DNA of 40,980 bases, taken from the NCBI GenBank assembly GCA_031292015.1, contig JARLHY010000208.1, forward strand, positions 1-40,980. The letters run 5' to 3'. Positions 22,407 through 31,394 of the stretch are shown piece after piece. Made by a program: the position numbers and the translations under genes. The first letter of the stretch is position 1; every line of letters begins with the position of its first letter. The DNA comes from Negativicutes bacterium. GTDB lineage: Bacteria > Bacillota_C > Negativicutes > Sporomusales_B > JARLHX01. Below the pieces are notes generated by a model. That model was not told the origin of the DNA. It worked only from the letters and a program-made list of their open reading frames with translations, and searched no databases.

Positions 22407-23503
22407 TCAGTGAAATACCGGCGTCCCGGGAATCGACACAGCAACCTGATGCATCATGTTATTGCCGTAGCCTTTGACGTTCCAGGGAGAAATTCTGGGC
22501 TGCTGATTACCCGTGGAATCCTCCGCTTTCGCCATGATCGAATAGTGGCCGGGTGAGGTAACCGACCAGTTGTATTGCCAGAAAGTCCAGGTGTGCTGCT
22601 GGTGTTCGGGGCTTGTCAGTGTGGCGTCGGCCCAATTCGTGCCGTCATCGGTGCTGACACTCACCTTGGTAATTTTGCCTTTGCCGGACCAGGCCAATCC
22701 TTTGATCATGTAAACCCCTGCTTTGAGAACTTCGCCCTTCGACGGCCAGGTAATAACCGAATTGACTTTGATTTCGGTCACAGGAACCGCGTTTTGGTAG
22801 TCGTCCTCCCGCTCAAGATAAACATAGTCCACCGCCTGAAACGGGCCTTTAAAAAGCTCAAAGGACGCCGTGATGCCGGTCAGCCATTTTACGTTTGCCA
22901 TGGCGTACCAGCCGGGTACGACAAGCCTGACCGGCGCACCGTGCTTAAAGGGAAGCGGCTGATCATTCATCTTGAGGGCCAGTAGACACTCGGACAGGAC
23001 ATCTTTCTGAAAAGGCAAACTTCGCTGGTAATTGAAGTCGCCTGCCATATCGGGCCGTTGGCCGGAATCAGCGCCAGTAAAAATAAGTTCTTTGACGCCT
23101 TCGTTGATCTGGGCCTGCTCCAACAGATAAGTCAGCGGAACACCTGTCCATTTGGCGTTGCCCACCGCCCCGATTCCGTATTGTTCCCCGGACGCCGGAG
23201 GCTTCAGGAACGAACGCTTGTTGCCGGCGCACTCCATGGTAACGGGTTTTGAGATCTGGGGCATTTTCTGCAATTGCTCGTAGCTGAGGCTGACTTGCCG
23301 TTTGACCTGCCCTCCCACCGTCAATGACCAGGAGGCTAAATCGATCTGCGGATAGGAAAAATGGTTGCGGATATAAAACAGTTCGTTCGGCACAATCCAG
23401 GTGTTGATTGCGTTTAAAGGGTCTCCATGTTCTCTGGCTGTAATTTCGCCAGGATCAGGCCCGGCTTTCCTTCCGCCGGACCAGTGGCGGATAAGGTTTC
23501 CAC
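22407..23503 (-). pseudogene. Sulfite-oxidase-family molybdopterin oxidoreductase, apparent frameshift near the N-terminus
   Basis: The main frame reads a sulfite-oxidase-type protein: PNELFYIRNHF, the Moco cysteine in MECAGNKR, RLVVPGWYAMANVKWL, and a C-terminal dimerisation domain (TEIKVNSVITWPSKGEVLKAG...). No ATG, GTG or TTG start fits before PNELF in this frame, although REHGDPLNAINTWIV upstream is clearly family sequence. In the next frame, a GTG at 23503 behind GGGAG gives VETLSATGPAEGKPGLILAK and ends at LQPENMETL. Adding one C to the CCC at 23421-23419 joins the two as METPLNAINTWIVPNELF, exactly what the family shows. So either a real -1 frameshift has inactivated the gene or one base is missing from the assembly. 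No signal peptide is seen. Confidence 0.75.
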
Positions 23504-23606
23504 AGCTGTCACTCCCGTTTTTGTCTTATTCTGTCCTCCTTCAGGCCAGACTATGTGCAGCAAAAAGGGCTGACAGACAAACCGGGGAACAAGCCTGAAC
23601 CACACT

Positions 23607-24308
23607 TTATACCGGCCCGGTCCCCAACGCCCGGTCCACAGCCTGGCTAGCATGAAGCAGCATGGTGTTGAACAGCGGCAGCCGGCTGTCGGTCTGGCGG
23701 ACCAGCAGCGGCAGCTCGGTGCAGCCGAGAACGATTCCCTGGGCCCCCTGCGACGCGAGCTTACTCATAATCGTTGTGACCTTTTCCCGGGAGATATCGC
23801 TGATTTTTCCCACAACCAGCTCGTCATAAATCACAGCGTGAATTACTTCTATGTCGCCCTGATTAGGCACAATTACCCGGATTCCGTGTTCATCCAGCTT
23901 GTTTTTATAAAAATCCTGCTCCATCGTGAATCTGGTTCCAAGTAACCCTACCCGGTCCAGCCCCTGCCGCTTGATCTCCTCGGCAGTGGCGTCGGCGATG
24001 TGCAGCAGCGGAATACCGACCCGGGCGACTACAGCATCCGCCACTTTATGCATGGTGTTGGTGCAAATCAGGACAAAATCGGCCCCGCCCTGTTCCACCC
24101 GCCGGGCGGCCTCAGCGAGGACCACGCCCAGTTCCTCCCAGCGTCCCTGATGCTGCAGCACCTCGATCTCGGCAAAATCGACGGAATACATGAGACACTG
24201 GCAGGAATGCAGGCCACCCAGCCGCTCTTTGACATATTCGTTGATCAGTCGGTAATATTCGATGGACGACTCCCAGCTCATGCCGCCAATCAGCCCGATG
24301 GTTTTCAT
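23607..24308 (-). CDS. Aspartate/glutamate racemase family protein
   Basis: 233 aa, cytoplasmic. Starts MKTIGLIGGMSWESSIEYYR as RacD/YgeA-type racemases do. The two catalytic cysteines are in CTNTMHK (Cys82) and GCTELPLL (Cys196). Cofactor-independent interconversion of L- and D-acidic amino acids is the family reaction; substrate specificity is not readable. 47 bp after the cupin gene and probably co-transcribed. Confidence 0.88.
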   Translation of the reverse strand: MKTIGLIGGMSWESSIEYYRLINEYVKERLGGLHSCQCLMYSVDFAEIEVLQHQGRWEELGVVLAEAARRVEQGGADFVLICTNTMHKVADAVVARVGIPLLHIADATAEEIKRQGLDRVGLLGTRFTMEQDFYKNKLDEHGIRVIVPNQGDIEVIHAVIYDELVVGKISDISREKVTTIMSKLASQGAQGIVLGCTELPLLVRQTDSRLPLFNTMLLHASQAVDRALGTGPV

Positions 24309-24355
24309 CGTCTCTCCTCCTTTGCCGCAAGCCTTACTGCGGACGCCCTTCTTCG

Positions 24356-24685
24356 TCAGTCGACGATAAACAGCTTGACGCCGGTTTCTGTCGAGGACCG
24401 GTGCGGATTGGCACCGTCGGCAACCTGGTAACTGGTACCCGGGGTAAGCGTAAAGACTCTCCCGTCGTCAAGCTCGGTAACAAGTGTTCCCTCCATCACG
24501 AAAAGAACATGGCCCCGGTTGCACCAGTGGTCAGCCAGATATCCCGGAGTATACTCCACCATTCTTACCCGGATGTTGCCCTTTTCGAAGGTCCGCCAAT
24601 ACGCCTTGCCGGTGATTCCGGCGTGTTCGGTGGGGGTGACTGTATTCCAGTCCACCGTGCAAAAAGGAACCTCTTGAATGACCAT
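24356..24685 (-). CDS. Small cupin-fold protein of the DHCW-motif type
   Basis: 109 aa from the ATG at 24685, which has GGCGGGGAG 5 bases upstream; a longer frame from 24739 has no site. Starts MVIQEVPFCTVDW. The cupin motif is ADHWCNRGHVLFVMEGTLVTEL, with a second half TPGTSYQVADGANPH. Metal-type ligands (His, His, Glu) are in place, function unknown. Pairs with the racemase gene downstream. Confidence 0.75.
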   Translation of the reverse strand: MVIQEVPFCTVDWNTVTPTEHAGITGKAYWRTFEKGNIRVRMVEYTPGYLADHWCNRGHVLFVMEGTLVTELDDGRVFTLTPGTSYQVADGANPHRSSTETGVKLFIVD

Positions 24686-25346
24686 ACCGCTCCCCGCCTC
24701 TCTTCTTTCTCGGAGTGTTTTGCTTTTTATCATATCCAACCGTGAAAGCAGCGTAAATAGCCAATCCGTATTTTATTTCCGGTAATTGGATACCCCCCCT
24801 TTTTTTCTGTCTGTGAATGGACACAGGAAGACAAGCTTGCCGTTTTCGTCGCAGGTAAAATAAAAACGCCATCTGTCAGGATGACGCAACTATCGTCCGT
24901 AGCGGAGGAATTCCCCTCTTCGTTTCCTGCCTCCTGCCTAGAAGCGACCTTTGCTTTTTAACAGGACCATGGCCAACAAGAATGGGAGAAAAAGGTCTTT
25001 AATACCATTTTCTCAGCCGTTATCAACGATGCCTTTCCCTCTCATCCAGGCTCTTCCCGCCATCCACCGCAAAAGTGCCGGCCGACGAAAATTCCGGATT
25101 AAGGCGCTGTATGGCTTGCCGCTGCGCTCCGCGAGCACCGGGGCCCATGCGCGTCCATGCGCAGGGGCTCCTCGCGCGATCGTCCTGACCGCGCGTGCGG
25201 CGAGCTTGCTGGACTATGCCAACAGCGCCTAGAATCCTCCTCTACGCCGCCGGACACCTTTGCTGGCCCTGTTATGGAAAGGTTACGAAGAGAAGAAATC
25301 CGGGCAAGTCACTTCTTTGCAATCGTTTTCACAAAGGCTGACGGTT
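24686..25346. other. Gene-free region holding repeat copy B
   Basis: Left part is the upstream region of the cupin gene. From 24892 it has a block (ATCGTCCGTAGCGGAGGAAT) that also occurs near 6576. Then comes repeat copy B at 25011-25271. No coding frame is credible: short open frames read the repeat in inconsistent frames. Confidence 0.7.
25011..25271 (-). repeat. Dispersed structured repeat, copy B
   Basis: Partner of 6077-6339. Here the outer stem is clear on the minus strand: AGGCGCUGU near 25230-25222 pairs with ACAGCGCCU near 25110-25102. Within it the hairpin CGCGCGGUC-AGGAC-GAUCGCGCG has a G-U pair on the minus strand. The enclosing arms (near 25126-25139 and 25195-25207) differ from copy A in sequence but still pair in part. 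It sits just beyond the stop of the yeeE pair. Confidence 0.65.
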
Positions 25347-25919
25347 CTATATCCGCCTGCCTCGCGTCATTCCCCAGGCATTGTTTCGCCGGGTCTGTTC
25401 GTATTTTTCGATCCAGCGGAACAAGGCCAGCGTCCCGAGCAGGAAAACGGCGATTACCAGCCAGTGATTGACGCCAAGGACCTGCGGGACGGTTATTTTT
25501 CCGTAGTCGCCCCAGGTCCACACAGTGGATTTTATCAGCGGAAAGGCCTCAGCGTACAGTCCGGCGCCCACCAGCATTCCGGCTATACCCCATATGGCGT
25601 CCCAGCGTCCCTCACCAAGCGCCCCCAGAGACGTTCCCGGACAGTAACCGAGAAAACCCCAACCGACCCCAAACAGCAACCCGCCAAGAATGACGGCGCC
25701 CAGAATCGTGGGTTTCACCGCCAGTTTCACCAACCCCATGTCATAGAGAAGGTATACTCCGACCATAGCCACAGCAATATGGGAAAGCATGAATTTTATG
25801 ATCGTGAAATCCTGGAAACGCAGCGCACCAAGCTGTTTGTCATAACGCAGGACCCGCCCTTTTTGCAGGAAGAAACCGAACAAGATCCCTGTCACTAAGC
25901 CGTACAGCAGCTCGTTCAT
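25347..25919 (-). CDS. YeeE/YedE-family sulfur transport protein (second of pair)
   Basis: 190 aa from the ATG at 25919 (MNELLYGL); the longer frame lacks a start site. Polytopic membrane protein with the family motif GWGFLGYCPGTSLGALGEG, including the conserved cysteine. Such half-size YeeE/YedE proteins work in pairs; the related TsuA moves thiosulfate. Its ATG overlaps the stop of the upstream partner by 4 bp (ATGA). Confidence 0.88.
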   Translation of the reverse strand: MNELLYGLVTGILFGFFLQKGRVLRYDKQLGALRFQDFTIIKFMLSHIAVAMVGVYLLYDMGLVKLAVKPTILGAVILGGLLFGVGWGFLGYCPGTSLGALGEGRWDAIWGIAGMLVGAGLYAEAFPLIKSTVWTWGDYGKITVPQVLGVNHWLVIAVFLLGTLALFRWIEKYEQTRRNNAWGMTRGRRI

Positions 25920-26434
25920 CTCGCATCTCCCCTTCCGTACAGAATCCGGGCCACAATAACGCCACCGGCAAAAAAACAAACCAGAGCGATAAACCCACTG
26001 ACCGAAAGTTGAAGAGAACCGCTCAGACCGTGGCCGCTGGGGCAACCGTCAGCAAGCCTGGCCCCGAACATGGCCAGGATGCCGCCGAAGAATGCAAACC
26101 CGGCCCGCCGGCTCACCGAGGAACCAAAGTTCTCCTGCCACATGTCAGGCACCGCCTGCCAGCGAAAACTGCCGGACGTGACCGCAGCGATCAGCGACCC
26201 GATCAGAATCCCCAGCACCATCATCCACTGCCAGTCGATGACTGGCAACTCCCGGATAAAGTAATCCATTTTCGCAACCCTTTCCGGGTTGAAGAACTTC
26301 TCCACCATGCCGGCGCTCTTGGCGAAAGTAGTGGAAGCGCCGAGATATTTGCCGGCGATCCATACCGACAAGATCGAAACTACCCCACTCAGGCCACCCG
26401 CCAAATAAGGATTCCAGCCGCCGTCTTTGTCCAT
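25916..26434 (-). CDS. YeeE/YedE-family sulfur transport protein (first of pair)
   Basis: 172 aa membrane protein with the family motif RLADGCPSGHGLSGSLQLS and its conserved cysteine. GGGAGG precedes the ATG by 8 bases. Encoded directly behind the C/G-tract dyad at 26458-26478 that it shares with the sulfur-respiration operon. Likely imports thiosulfate or another sulfane-sulfur compound with its partner. Confidence 0.88.
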   Translation of the reverse strand: MDKDGGWNPYLAGGLSGVVSILSVWIAGKYLGASTTFAKSAGMVEKFFNPERVAKMDYFIRELPVIDWQWMMVLGILIGSLIAAVTSGSFRWQAVPDMWQENFGSSVSRRAGFAFFGGILAMFGARLADGCPSGHGLSGSLQLSVSGFIALVCFFAGGVIVARILYGRGDAR

Positions 26435-26457
26435 GGACAGGTCCTCCCTCTCCCCTG

Positions 26458-26502
26458 CCCCCGCCCCAGGGGTGGGGGATTTATTTAATATTATTATATA
26501 AT
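26458..26502 (-). promoter_or_regulatory. Shared sulfur promoter module, copy 2
   Basis: Leftward TATAAT (26498-26493) in the block TTAATATTATTATATAAT (26485-26502), which differs from the block at 20245-20262 at one of 18 positions. The dyad CCCCC-G-CCCC-A-GGGG-T-GGGGG (26458-26478) lies just downstream of it. TTGATA 18 bp upstream of the -10 may be the -35. Confidence 0.6.
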
Positions 26503-26586
26503 GCAGCTGTGTTGTCTATCAATAGCCTTTTATAATTATTTTCAGCGACAAGTCATTGTTGACAAACTGATGCTTCGATAAAAAAA

Positions 26587-26608
26587 ACCGCCCGGCGGCA
26601 GGGACGGT
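26587..26608 (-). terminator. Terminator of the sugar ABC/GarR/SDR operon
   Basis: ACCGTCC-loop-GGGCGGT followed leftward by TTTTTTT. It ends the long operon whose last gene stops at 26680. Confidence 0.8.
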
Positions 26609-26679
26609 CTTTAAATTTCACCGTCGCTGCCACCGAATGGCTTTATTCCTGTGATCGGACTCTCTAAAGTACAGTCTGC

Positions 26680-27696
26680 TTATTGATTCAACCGCGTCAT
26701 CGCGGCTGCGCACTGGTTATAAACCTCCACCAGCCGGTCTTCCATGGCGTCCTTCTCCGGGTCCACCTGCTTTGCTTCCTGTTCGAACCAGGCGCTGAGT
26801 CCCCGCAGGCCTTCGGCCAGCGATATCTTCACCGAAAAAGCCGGGTTCGCTGCTTTAAACTTGGCGGTGTCAAAAAGTCCGCTGTACGTCTTCTCATAAT
26901 AAAGATGGGAGAAGATATTCGGCGACGCCAGCCGCAGCAGTTCGGACGGCAAATGGACGATCTTCGGCTCGACGCCGGCTATGCGGCCGAACTCCAGGTA
27001 AAGATCATCCCAGATGTGGACTTCTTCGCTGGCGATATGATAGGCCTGGCCATAAGTCTTCGGATTTCCCGCCGCCGCAACGAAGGCCCTGGCCAAATCC
27101 GGGGCGAAGGTCCAGCACCAGGGGGTGGTGCCGTCGCCGAACATCACCAGCGGCTTGCCTTTTCTGATCCGGTCCAAAATGCCGTAATTCTGCCGCAGTA
27201 TGCCGACATTGGACGCGCCGGGGCCGTAGGTCAGGGACGGGCGAAGGATGGTGACAGGGAGCTGCTGTTCGCGGATGGCCTGCTGGAGGCATAGCTCCAA
27301 CTGGGCTTTATGGTAAGCATAGCCGAACTGCGGATCGTCCCAAAGCTTCTCAGCCGCCTCGACGGTCGGGACTGAAACGTAGGGCCGCTTGTAGGCCGCC
27401 ACCGAGGAGGTCACGATGATCTGCCCCGCCCGTCCGGCAAAGGCCCGCAGGGTCGACTCGGCGTCCTGCCGATTGAAACATATCATGTCGATGACCACAT
27501 CGAAGTTATTTTGTTTCATCATGGCTTCAAAGCTGTGGGCATCGCTGCGGTCGCCGACGATCCGGCCGACTTCGCCCTTGAACTTGAGCTTGCTGTTGCC
27601 GCGGTTGAAGACAGTCACTTCATCGCCGCGATCCAGCAGCTGGTCGACAATTTCCCGGCTGATGACGCCGGTGCCGCCTAAAACGAGAACTTTCAT
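26680..27696 (-). CDS. NAD-dependent epimerase/dehydratase (extended SDR)
   Basis: 338 aa. N-terminal Rossmann motif GGTGVIS (7-13, the last Gly of GxxGxxG replaced by Ser), VIDMICF strand, TSSVAAYK, and catalytic YxxxK at Tyr126-Lys130. LRPSLTYGPG and the C-terminal part fit the CSP41-like nucleotide-sugar epimerase group. Probably acts on a sugar or sugar acid brought in by the ABC transporter of the same operon. Last gene, 37 bp after the GarR-like gene. Exact reaction unknown. Confidence 0.82.
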   Translation of the reverse strand: MKVLVLGGTGVISREIVDQLLDRGDEVTVFNRGNSKLKFKGEVGRIVGDRSDAHSFEAMMKQNNFDVVIDMICFNRQDAESTLRAFAGRAGQIIVTSSVAAYKRPYVSVPTVEAAEKLWDDPQFGYAYHKAQLELCLQQAIREQQLPVTILRPSLTYGPGASNVGILRQNYGILDRIRKGKPLVMFGDGTTPWCWTFAPDLARAFVAAAGNPKTYGQAYHIASEEVHIWDDLYLEFGRIAGVEPKIVHLPSELLRLASPNIFSHLYYEKTYSGLFDTAKFKAANPAFSVKISLAEGLRGLSAWFEQEAKQVDPEKDAMEDRLVEVYNQCAAAMTRLNQ

Positions 27697-27733
27697 ATCT
27701 CACCTCAAAGAGTTGAATTGATCTTCCTTTGTC

Positions 27734-28624
27734 TTATTTGCGGACTTCGGTGTGGGCCCAGTCTTCATAAATCCTGGCGATGGCGCACACGTCTTCCTTG
27801 CCGAAGCCTTTGGCGATGGTCATCTGCAGCAGCTCTTTGACAAGAGCCAGCGCCGGCAGCGGGATATTGGCTTCCTTGGCCACTTCGCCGGCCAGGCCCA
27901 GATCTTTGTACATCAAAGCGCCGGCGAAGTTCGGATGGAAATCGCCGCCCAGTATCTTGGGAGCCTTCATGTCGCACTGACCGCTGCGGGCCCCGCCGTT
28001 GGAAACAACGTCAACGAATTTCTGGGGATCGATGCCGGCTCTTTGGGCGAAAATAGCGGCTTCGATGTAGCCGACAAGATTGATGGCCGCCATCATGTTG
28101 TTGGCCAGCTTGGTATAGGAACCGGCGCCATTGCCGCCCATGAAAATCGAGCCTTTGCCCATGGCGTCGAACATCGGCAGGCACTTCTCGTACACTTCCT
28201 GTTTCCCGCCGCAGATGAAAAAGATCTTGCCTTCGATAGCCTGCGGCTCGCTGCCGGTCACCGGGGCATCCAGCACCTCCACCCCAAGTTTGCCGAGTTC
28301 AGTGGCGACTTTTTTGCTGGTCAGCGGCGAAATGGTGCTTGCGTCGACCACGATCTGTCCGGCCGAAACTCCCTCCAGCAGGCCCTTGGAACCGAAATAA
28401 ACCTCTTCCACCGCCTTGTCGGCAGTCAGCATGGTGAATATGACCTGGCAGCCCTGGCGGGGCACCTCGGCTGCGGAATCGACCACCTTGGCCCCCAGGG
28501 CCTCCAGCCCCTTCGTCCTATCCTTGGTCCGGTTGAAGACGGTGAGTTCGAAACCGGCTTTCAACAGATTTTTCACCATTGGCAGTCCCATTGTTCCCAA
28601 TCCGATAAAACCAACTTTTTTCAT
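27734..28624 (-). CDS. 2-hydroxy-3-oxopropionate reductase-like (GarR/3-hydroxyisobutyrate dehydrogenase family)
   Basis: 296 aa. NAD-binding FIGLGTMGLPMVKNLLKAG at the N-terminus, substrate motif DAPVTGSEPQA (119-129), catalytic Lys172 in GAGSYTKLANN, and the KDLGLAGEVAKE helix. The family includes tartronate-semialdehyde reductase, which fits a sugar-acid catabolic operon, but other beta-hydroxyacids are possible. AAGGAGG before the ATG. 34 bp after gntR, 37 bp before the SDR gene. Confidence 0.85.
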   Translation of the reverse strand: MKKVGFIGLGTMGLPMVKNLLKAGFELTVFNRTKDRTKGLEALGAKVVDSAAEVPRQGCQVIFTMLTADKAVEEVYFGSKGLLEGVSAGQIVVDASTISPLTSKKVATELGKLGVEVLDAPVTGSEPQAIEGKIFFICGGKQEVYEKCLPMFDAMGKGSIFMGGNGAGSYTKLANNMMAAINLVGYIEAAIFAQRAGIDPQKFVDVVSNGGARSGQCDMKAPKILGGDFHPNFAGALMYKDLGLAGEVAKEANIPLPALALVKELLQMTIAKGFGKEDVCAIARIYEDWAHTEVRK

Positions 28625-28658
28625 TGTTCTTTCCTCCTTGACAAATTTTTAATACTGC

Positions 28659-29297
28659 TCAAAACGCCGATTGGCGCGAACGGACAAGATGCTGGTACAT
28701 GGCGGCGGCAGCTTTTTCCACATCCCGCTCCAAAAGGGCGTCGATGATGGCCAGATGCTCCTCCCGCCCTTTGATCAGACTCTCGTAATCTCGGCAGGAC
28801 AACAGCCGCGATCGATTGATCTGGGCCCGGATATTCTCGGTCAGCTGAGCGAGAAAACCGTTGCCGCAGACCTCCGCCAAATAATAGTGAAACTGATGAT
28901 CAAGAGCGATCAGATCTTCTTTGCTGGTGGCCTCGGTTATTGCAGCGAAACCACTGCGGAACTCACCCATTTTTTCTTCGGAAACCAGCGGCGTTGCCAG
29001 CCGGACAATGAACGGTTCCAACACTTCTCTGACCTGGTACAGTTCCAGCGTCATCTTCAGCGTGACATTGGAAACAAATACCCCGCGCTGCGGCACAATC
29101 TTGACAAGACCTTCCTGTTCCAGGCGGTTGAGTGCTTCCCTGATCGGCGTTCTGCTGATACCCAATTGTACGACAAGTTCCTTTTCGCTCAGCACACTCC
29201 CAGGCAGCAGCTTGCAGCTGATAATATCCTCTTTTATACAAAGATAGGCTTTCTCCTTGAAGCTCATCTCCGGTGACGCATTTGTTGTTGCCTGCAT
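28659..29297 (-). CDS. GntR-family regulator, FadR subgroup (1)
   Basis: 212 aa. The winged HTH spans residues about 12-78, with LSEKELVVQLGISRTPIREALNRLEQEGLVKIVPQRGVFV. The helical FCD ligand domain follows, with a probable metal-ligand set in ALDHQFHYYL and the C-terminal REEHLAIIDALL. Regulators of this subgroup commonly sense sugar acids. It is encoded inside the transport operon it probably controls. Homologous to the regulator at 34130. Confidence 0.9.
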   Translation of the reverse strand: MQATTNASPEMSFKEKAYLCIKEDIISCKLLPGSVLSEKELVVQLGISRTPIREALNRLEQEGLVKIVPQRGVFVSNVTLKMTLELYQVREVLEPFIVRLATPLVSEEKMGEFRSGFAAITEATSKEDLIALDHQFHYYLAEVCGNGFLAQLTENIRAQINRSRLLSCRDYESLIKGREEHLAIIDALLERDVEKAAAAMYQHLVRSRQSAF

Positions 29298-29328
29298 CTT
29301 TTCACCTCACTTACGGCTTATCCTGCGA

Positions 29329-30327
29329 TCAGATGAATTCCACCGGCCTGATCGTCTTCTTGGACTCTCTCCGGATAACCAGGATTCGCTGCACCACGAT
29401 GAACGCCAGCAGCAGGAAAGCGATAGCGATTCGGGTCCACCAGGAGTTGAGGGTTCCCTGGAAGGTTATGATCGTCTGGACAATTCCTTCGATCAGCACC
29501 CCGAACACCGTTCCCACTACCATCCCAACCCCGCCGGTCATCAGCGTGCCGCCGATGACAGCCCCGGCGATGGCATCCATTTCCAGGGCCACGGCGTGAA
29601 GTCCGAACGCTGAAAGCATGTAGAAACAGAAAACGATGCCGCCGATGCCGGACGTAAAACCGCTGAGGGTATAGGCCAGCACCTTGGTGCGGTCCACCGG
29701 CAGCCCCATCAGCCGCGCCGATTGTTCGTTGCCGCCGATGGCGTAAATGGTGCGGCCGAACTTGGTGTAATGGCTCATGTAGACATAGGCGGCAAGGACC
29801 ACCAAAGCGATAACCACCGTTACCGAAATCACCGCTCCGTCCATCAGCTTCAGCCGGGTCGTCGCCACCGTTACGAAGAACGGATCCTTGATCGGTATGG
29901 TGTCCTGGTTGATGATAAAACACAGGCCCCGGGCGACGAACATGCCGCACAGCGTGGCGATAAACGGCTGAAACTTGCGATATGTAATCAGATACCCCTG
30001 CAAAAAGCCGAAGATCGAACAAATCACCAGCACAGCCAGGATGGCTGCCGCGGGGGGCCAGTGCAGATTCGCCATCGAGAAGCCGACGATCATCGTCGAC
30101 AGGGCGATAAGAGCGCCCACCGACAGGTCGATCCCCCCCATGATCATGATCATCGTTTCGCCAAGGGCGACAATAATGAGAAAAGCGTTGTCAACGAACA
30201 GGTTCAGTATCACCTGCATTGAAAAGAAGCCCCGGTAAACGGCCGAGCCGATGGCGAAAAGGGCGAAGAACAGGCAGATGGTTATGATCAGCGGGATGAA
30301 GTTCGTGTTGATCCGAAAACGATTCAT
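29329..30327 (-). CDS. Sugar ABC transporter permease, YjfF/RbsC type
   Basis: 332 aa with about ten hydrophobic segments. MIMGGIDLSVGALIALSTM is the RbsC-family signature, and GGNEQSARLMGL and GAVIGGTLMTGGVG loops are typical. Overlaps the preceding permease by 4 bp (ATGA). Forms a heterodimeric channel with it. Confidence 0.92.
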   Translation of the reverse strand: MNRFRINTNFIPLIITICLFFALFAIGSAVYRGFFSMQVILNLFVDNAFLIIVALGETMIMIMGGIDLSVGALIALSTMIVGFSMANLHWPPAAAILAVLVICSIFGFLQGYLITYRKFQPFIATLCGMFVARGLCFIINQDTIPIKDPFFVTVATTRLKLMDGAVISVTVVIALVVLAAYVYMSHYTKFGRTIYAIGGNEQSARLMGLPVDRTKVLAYTLSGFTSGIGGIVFCFYMLSAFGLHAVALEMDAIAGAVIGGTLMTGGVGMVVGTVFGVLIEGIVQTIITFQGTLNSWWTRIAIAFLLLAFIVVQRILVIRRESKKTIRPVEFI

Positions 30328-31394
30328 GCCTCTGCCTCCTTACTTTTGAGGGTCGGCGGACACGCCGGAGCTTTGACTTTTTGCTTGACGGCCTGGGACT
30401 GTACCAGATAAATCACCACAACCACCAGCGCCTTGACCACCATCGTCACTTCCGGCGGAACGCCGATGGCGTAGATGGTCGTCGTCAGGGTCTGGACGAT
30501 CAGCGCCCCGATGACACTGCCCAGAACCAAAAACCGGCCGCCGGCCATCGAATTGCCGCCCAGCACCACCGCCAGGATGGCGTCAAGTTCGATAAACATG
30601 CCGGCGTTGTTCGAGTCCGCCGATTTCACCTCCGAGGCGACAATCAGGCCGGCGATCCCTGCGCACAGTCCGCTGATGGCGTAACAGGCCCAGATCATCC
30701 GCTGGACGTTCAGTCCGGTGAACCGACTGGAAACCACGTTGGAGCCGATTGCCTCCACGAACAGCCCGAAAGCCGTCTTTTTCACCAGCCACATGATCAA
30801 GACAAGAAAAGCCGCCACAAGGAAGATCGAAAACGGCAGGCCCAACAGGAAACCTGAGCCGATATAAAAGAAGGGCTTGTAATAAATCGTGACGACGTTG
30901 CCGTCAGTGATCAGCTGGGCGATGCCGCGGCCGGCCACCAGCAGGATCAGGCTCGCCACCATTGCCTGAATCCCCAGCTTGGCGACCAACAGCCCGTTCC
31001 AGATGCCGCAGACCACGGCTACCGCCATGGCGGCCAGCAGCGCCAGCACCATCGGATAGTGGGATACATATTGCTGCTCCCCGTTGACGAATACCATATC
31101 GCCGCCGATCATGATCGAAACCACGGCGCCGGATATGGCCAGAACCGACCCGACCGAGATGTCGATACCGCCGGTGGCGATAACCAGTGTCATCCCGATC
31201 GCCATGAACATCAGCGGCGTCGCCCGGTTCAGGATATCGATCAGGCTTCCGTACAGATGGCCGTCGATGATTTCAATGGTAAAAAAATTCTTGATGAAAA
31301 ATAAATTGAAGGCCAGCAGCACCGCTAAGGCAAACAGCGGCCAGAACATCTGGCGGTCAATCAGCCTTGTGTTCAGCTTCTTGTTTTCCATCAC
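30324..31394 (-). CDS. Sugar ABC transporter permease, YtfT/RbsC type
   Basis: 356 aa membrane protein with VIATGGIDISVGSVLAISGA and GGNSMAGGRFLVLGS signatures. Overlaps both the ATPase gene and the second permease gene by 4 bp, so all three are translationally coupled. Together they match the YtfQRT-YjfF furanose transporter layout. Confidence 0.92.
   Translation of the reverse strand: MMENKKLNTRLIDRQMFWPLFALAVLLAFNLFFIKNFFTIEIIDGHLYGSLIDILNRATPLMFMAIGMTLVIATGGIDISVGSVLAISGAVVSIMIGGDMVFVNGEQQYVSHYPMVLALLAAMAVAVVCGIWNGLLVAKLGIQAMVASLILLVAGRGIAQLITDGNVVTIYYKPFFYIGSGFLLGLPFSIFLVAAFLVLIMWLVKKTAFGLFVEAIGSNVVSSRFTGLNVQRMIWACYAISGLCAGIAGLIVASEVKSADSNNAGMFIELDAILAVVLGGNSMAGGRFLVLGSVIGALIVQTLTTTIYAIGVPPEVTMVVKALVVVVIYLVQSQAVKQKVKAPACPPTLKSKEAEA

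Noticed and set aside
24951..25471. Open frames across repeat copy B and the end of the yeeE gene
   Set aside because: Same reason as copy A; the second one also overlaps the yeeE coding sequence on the other strand.
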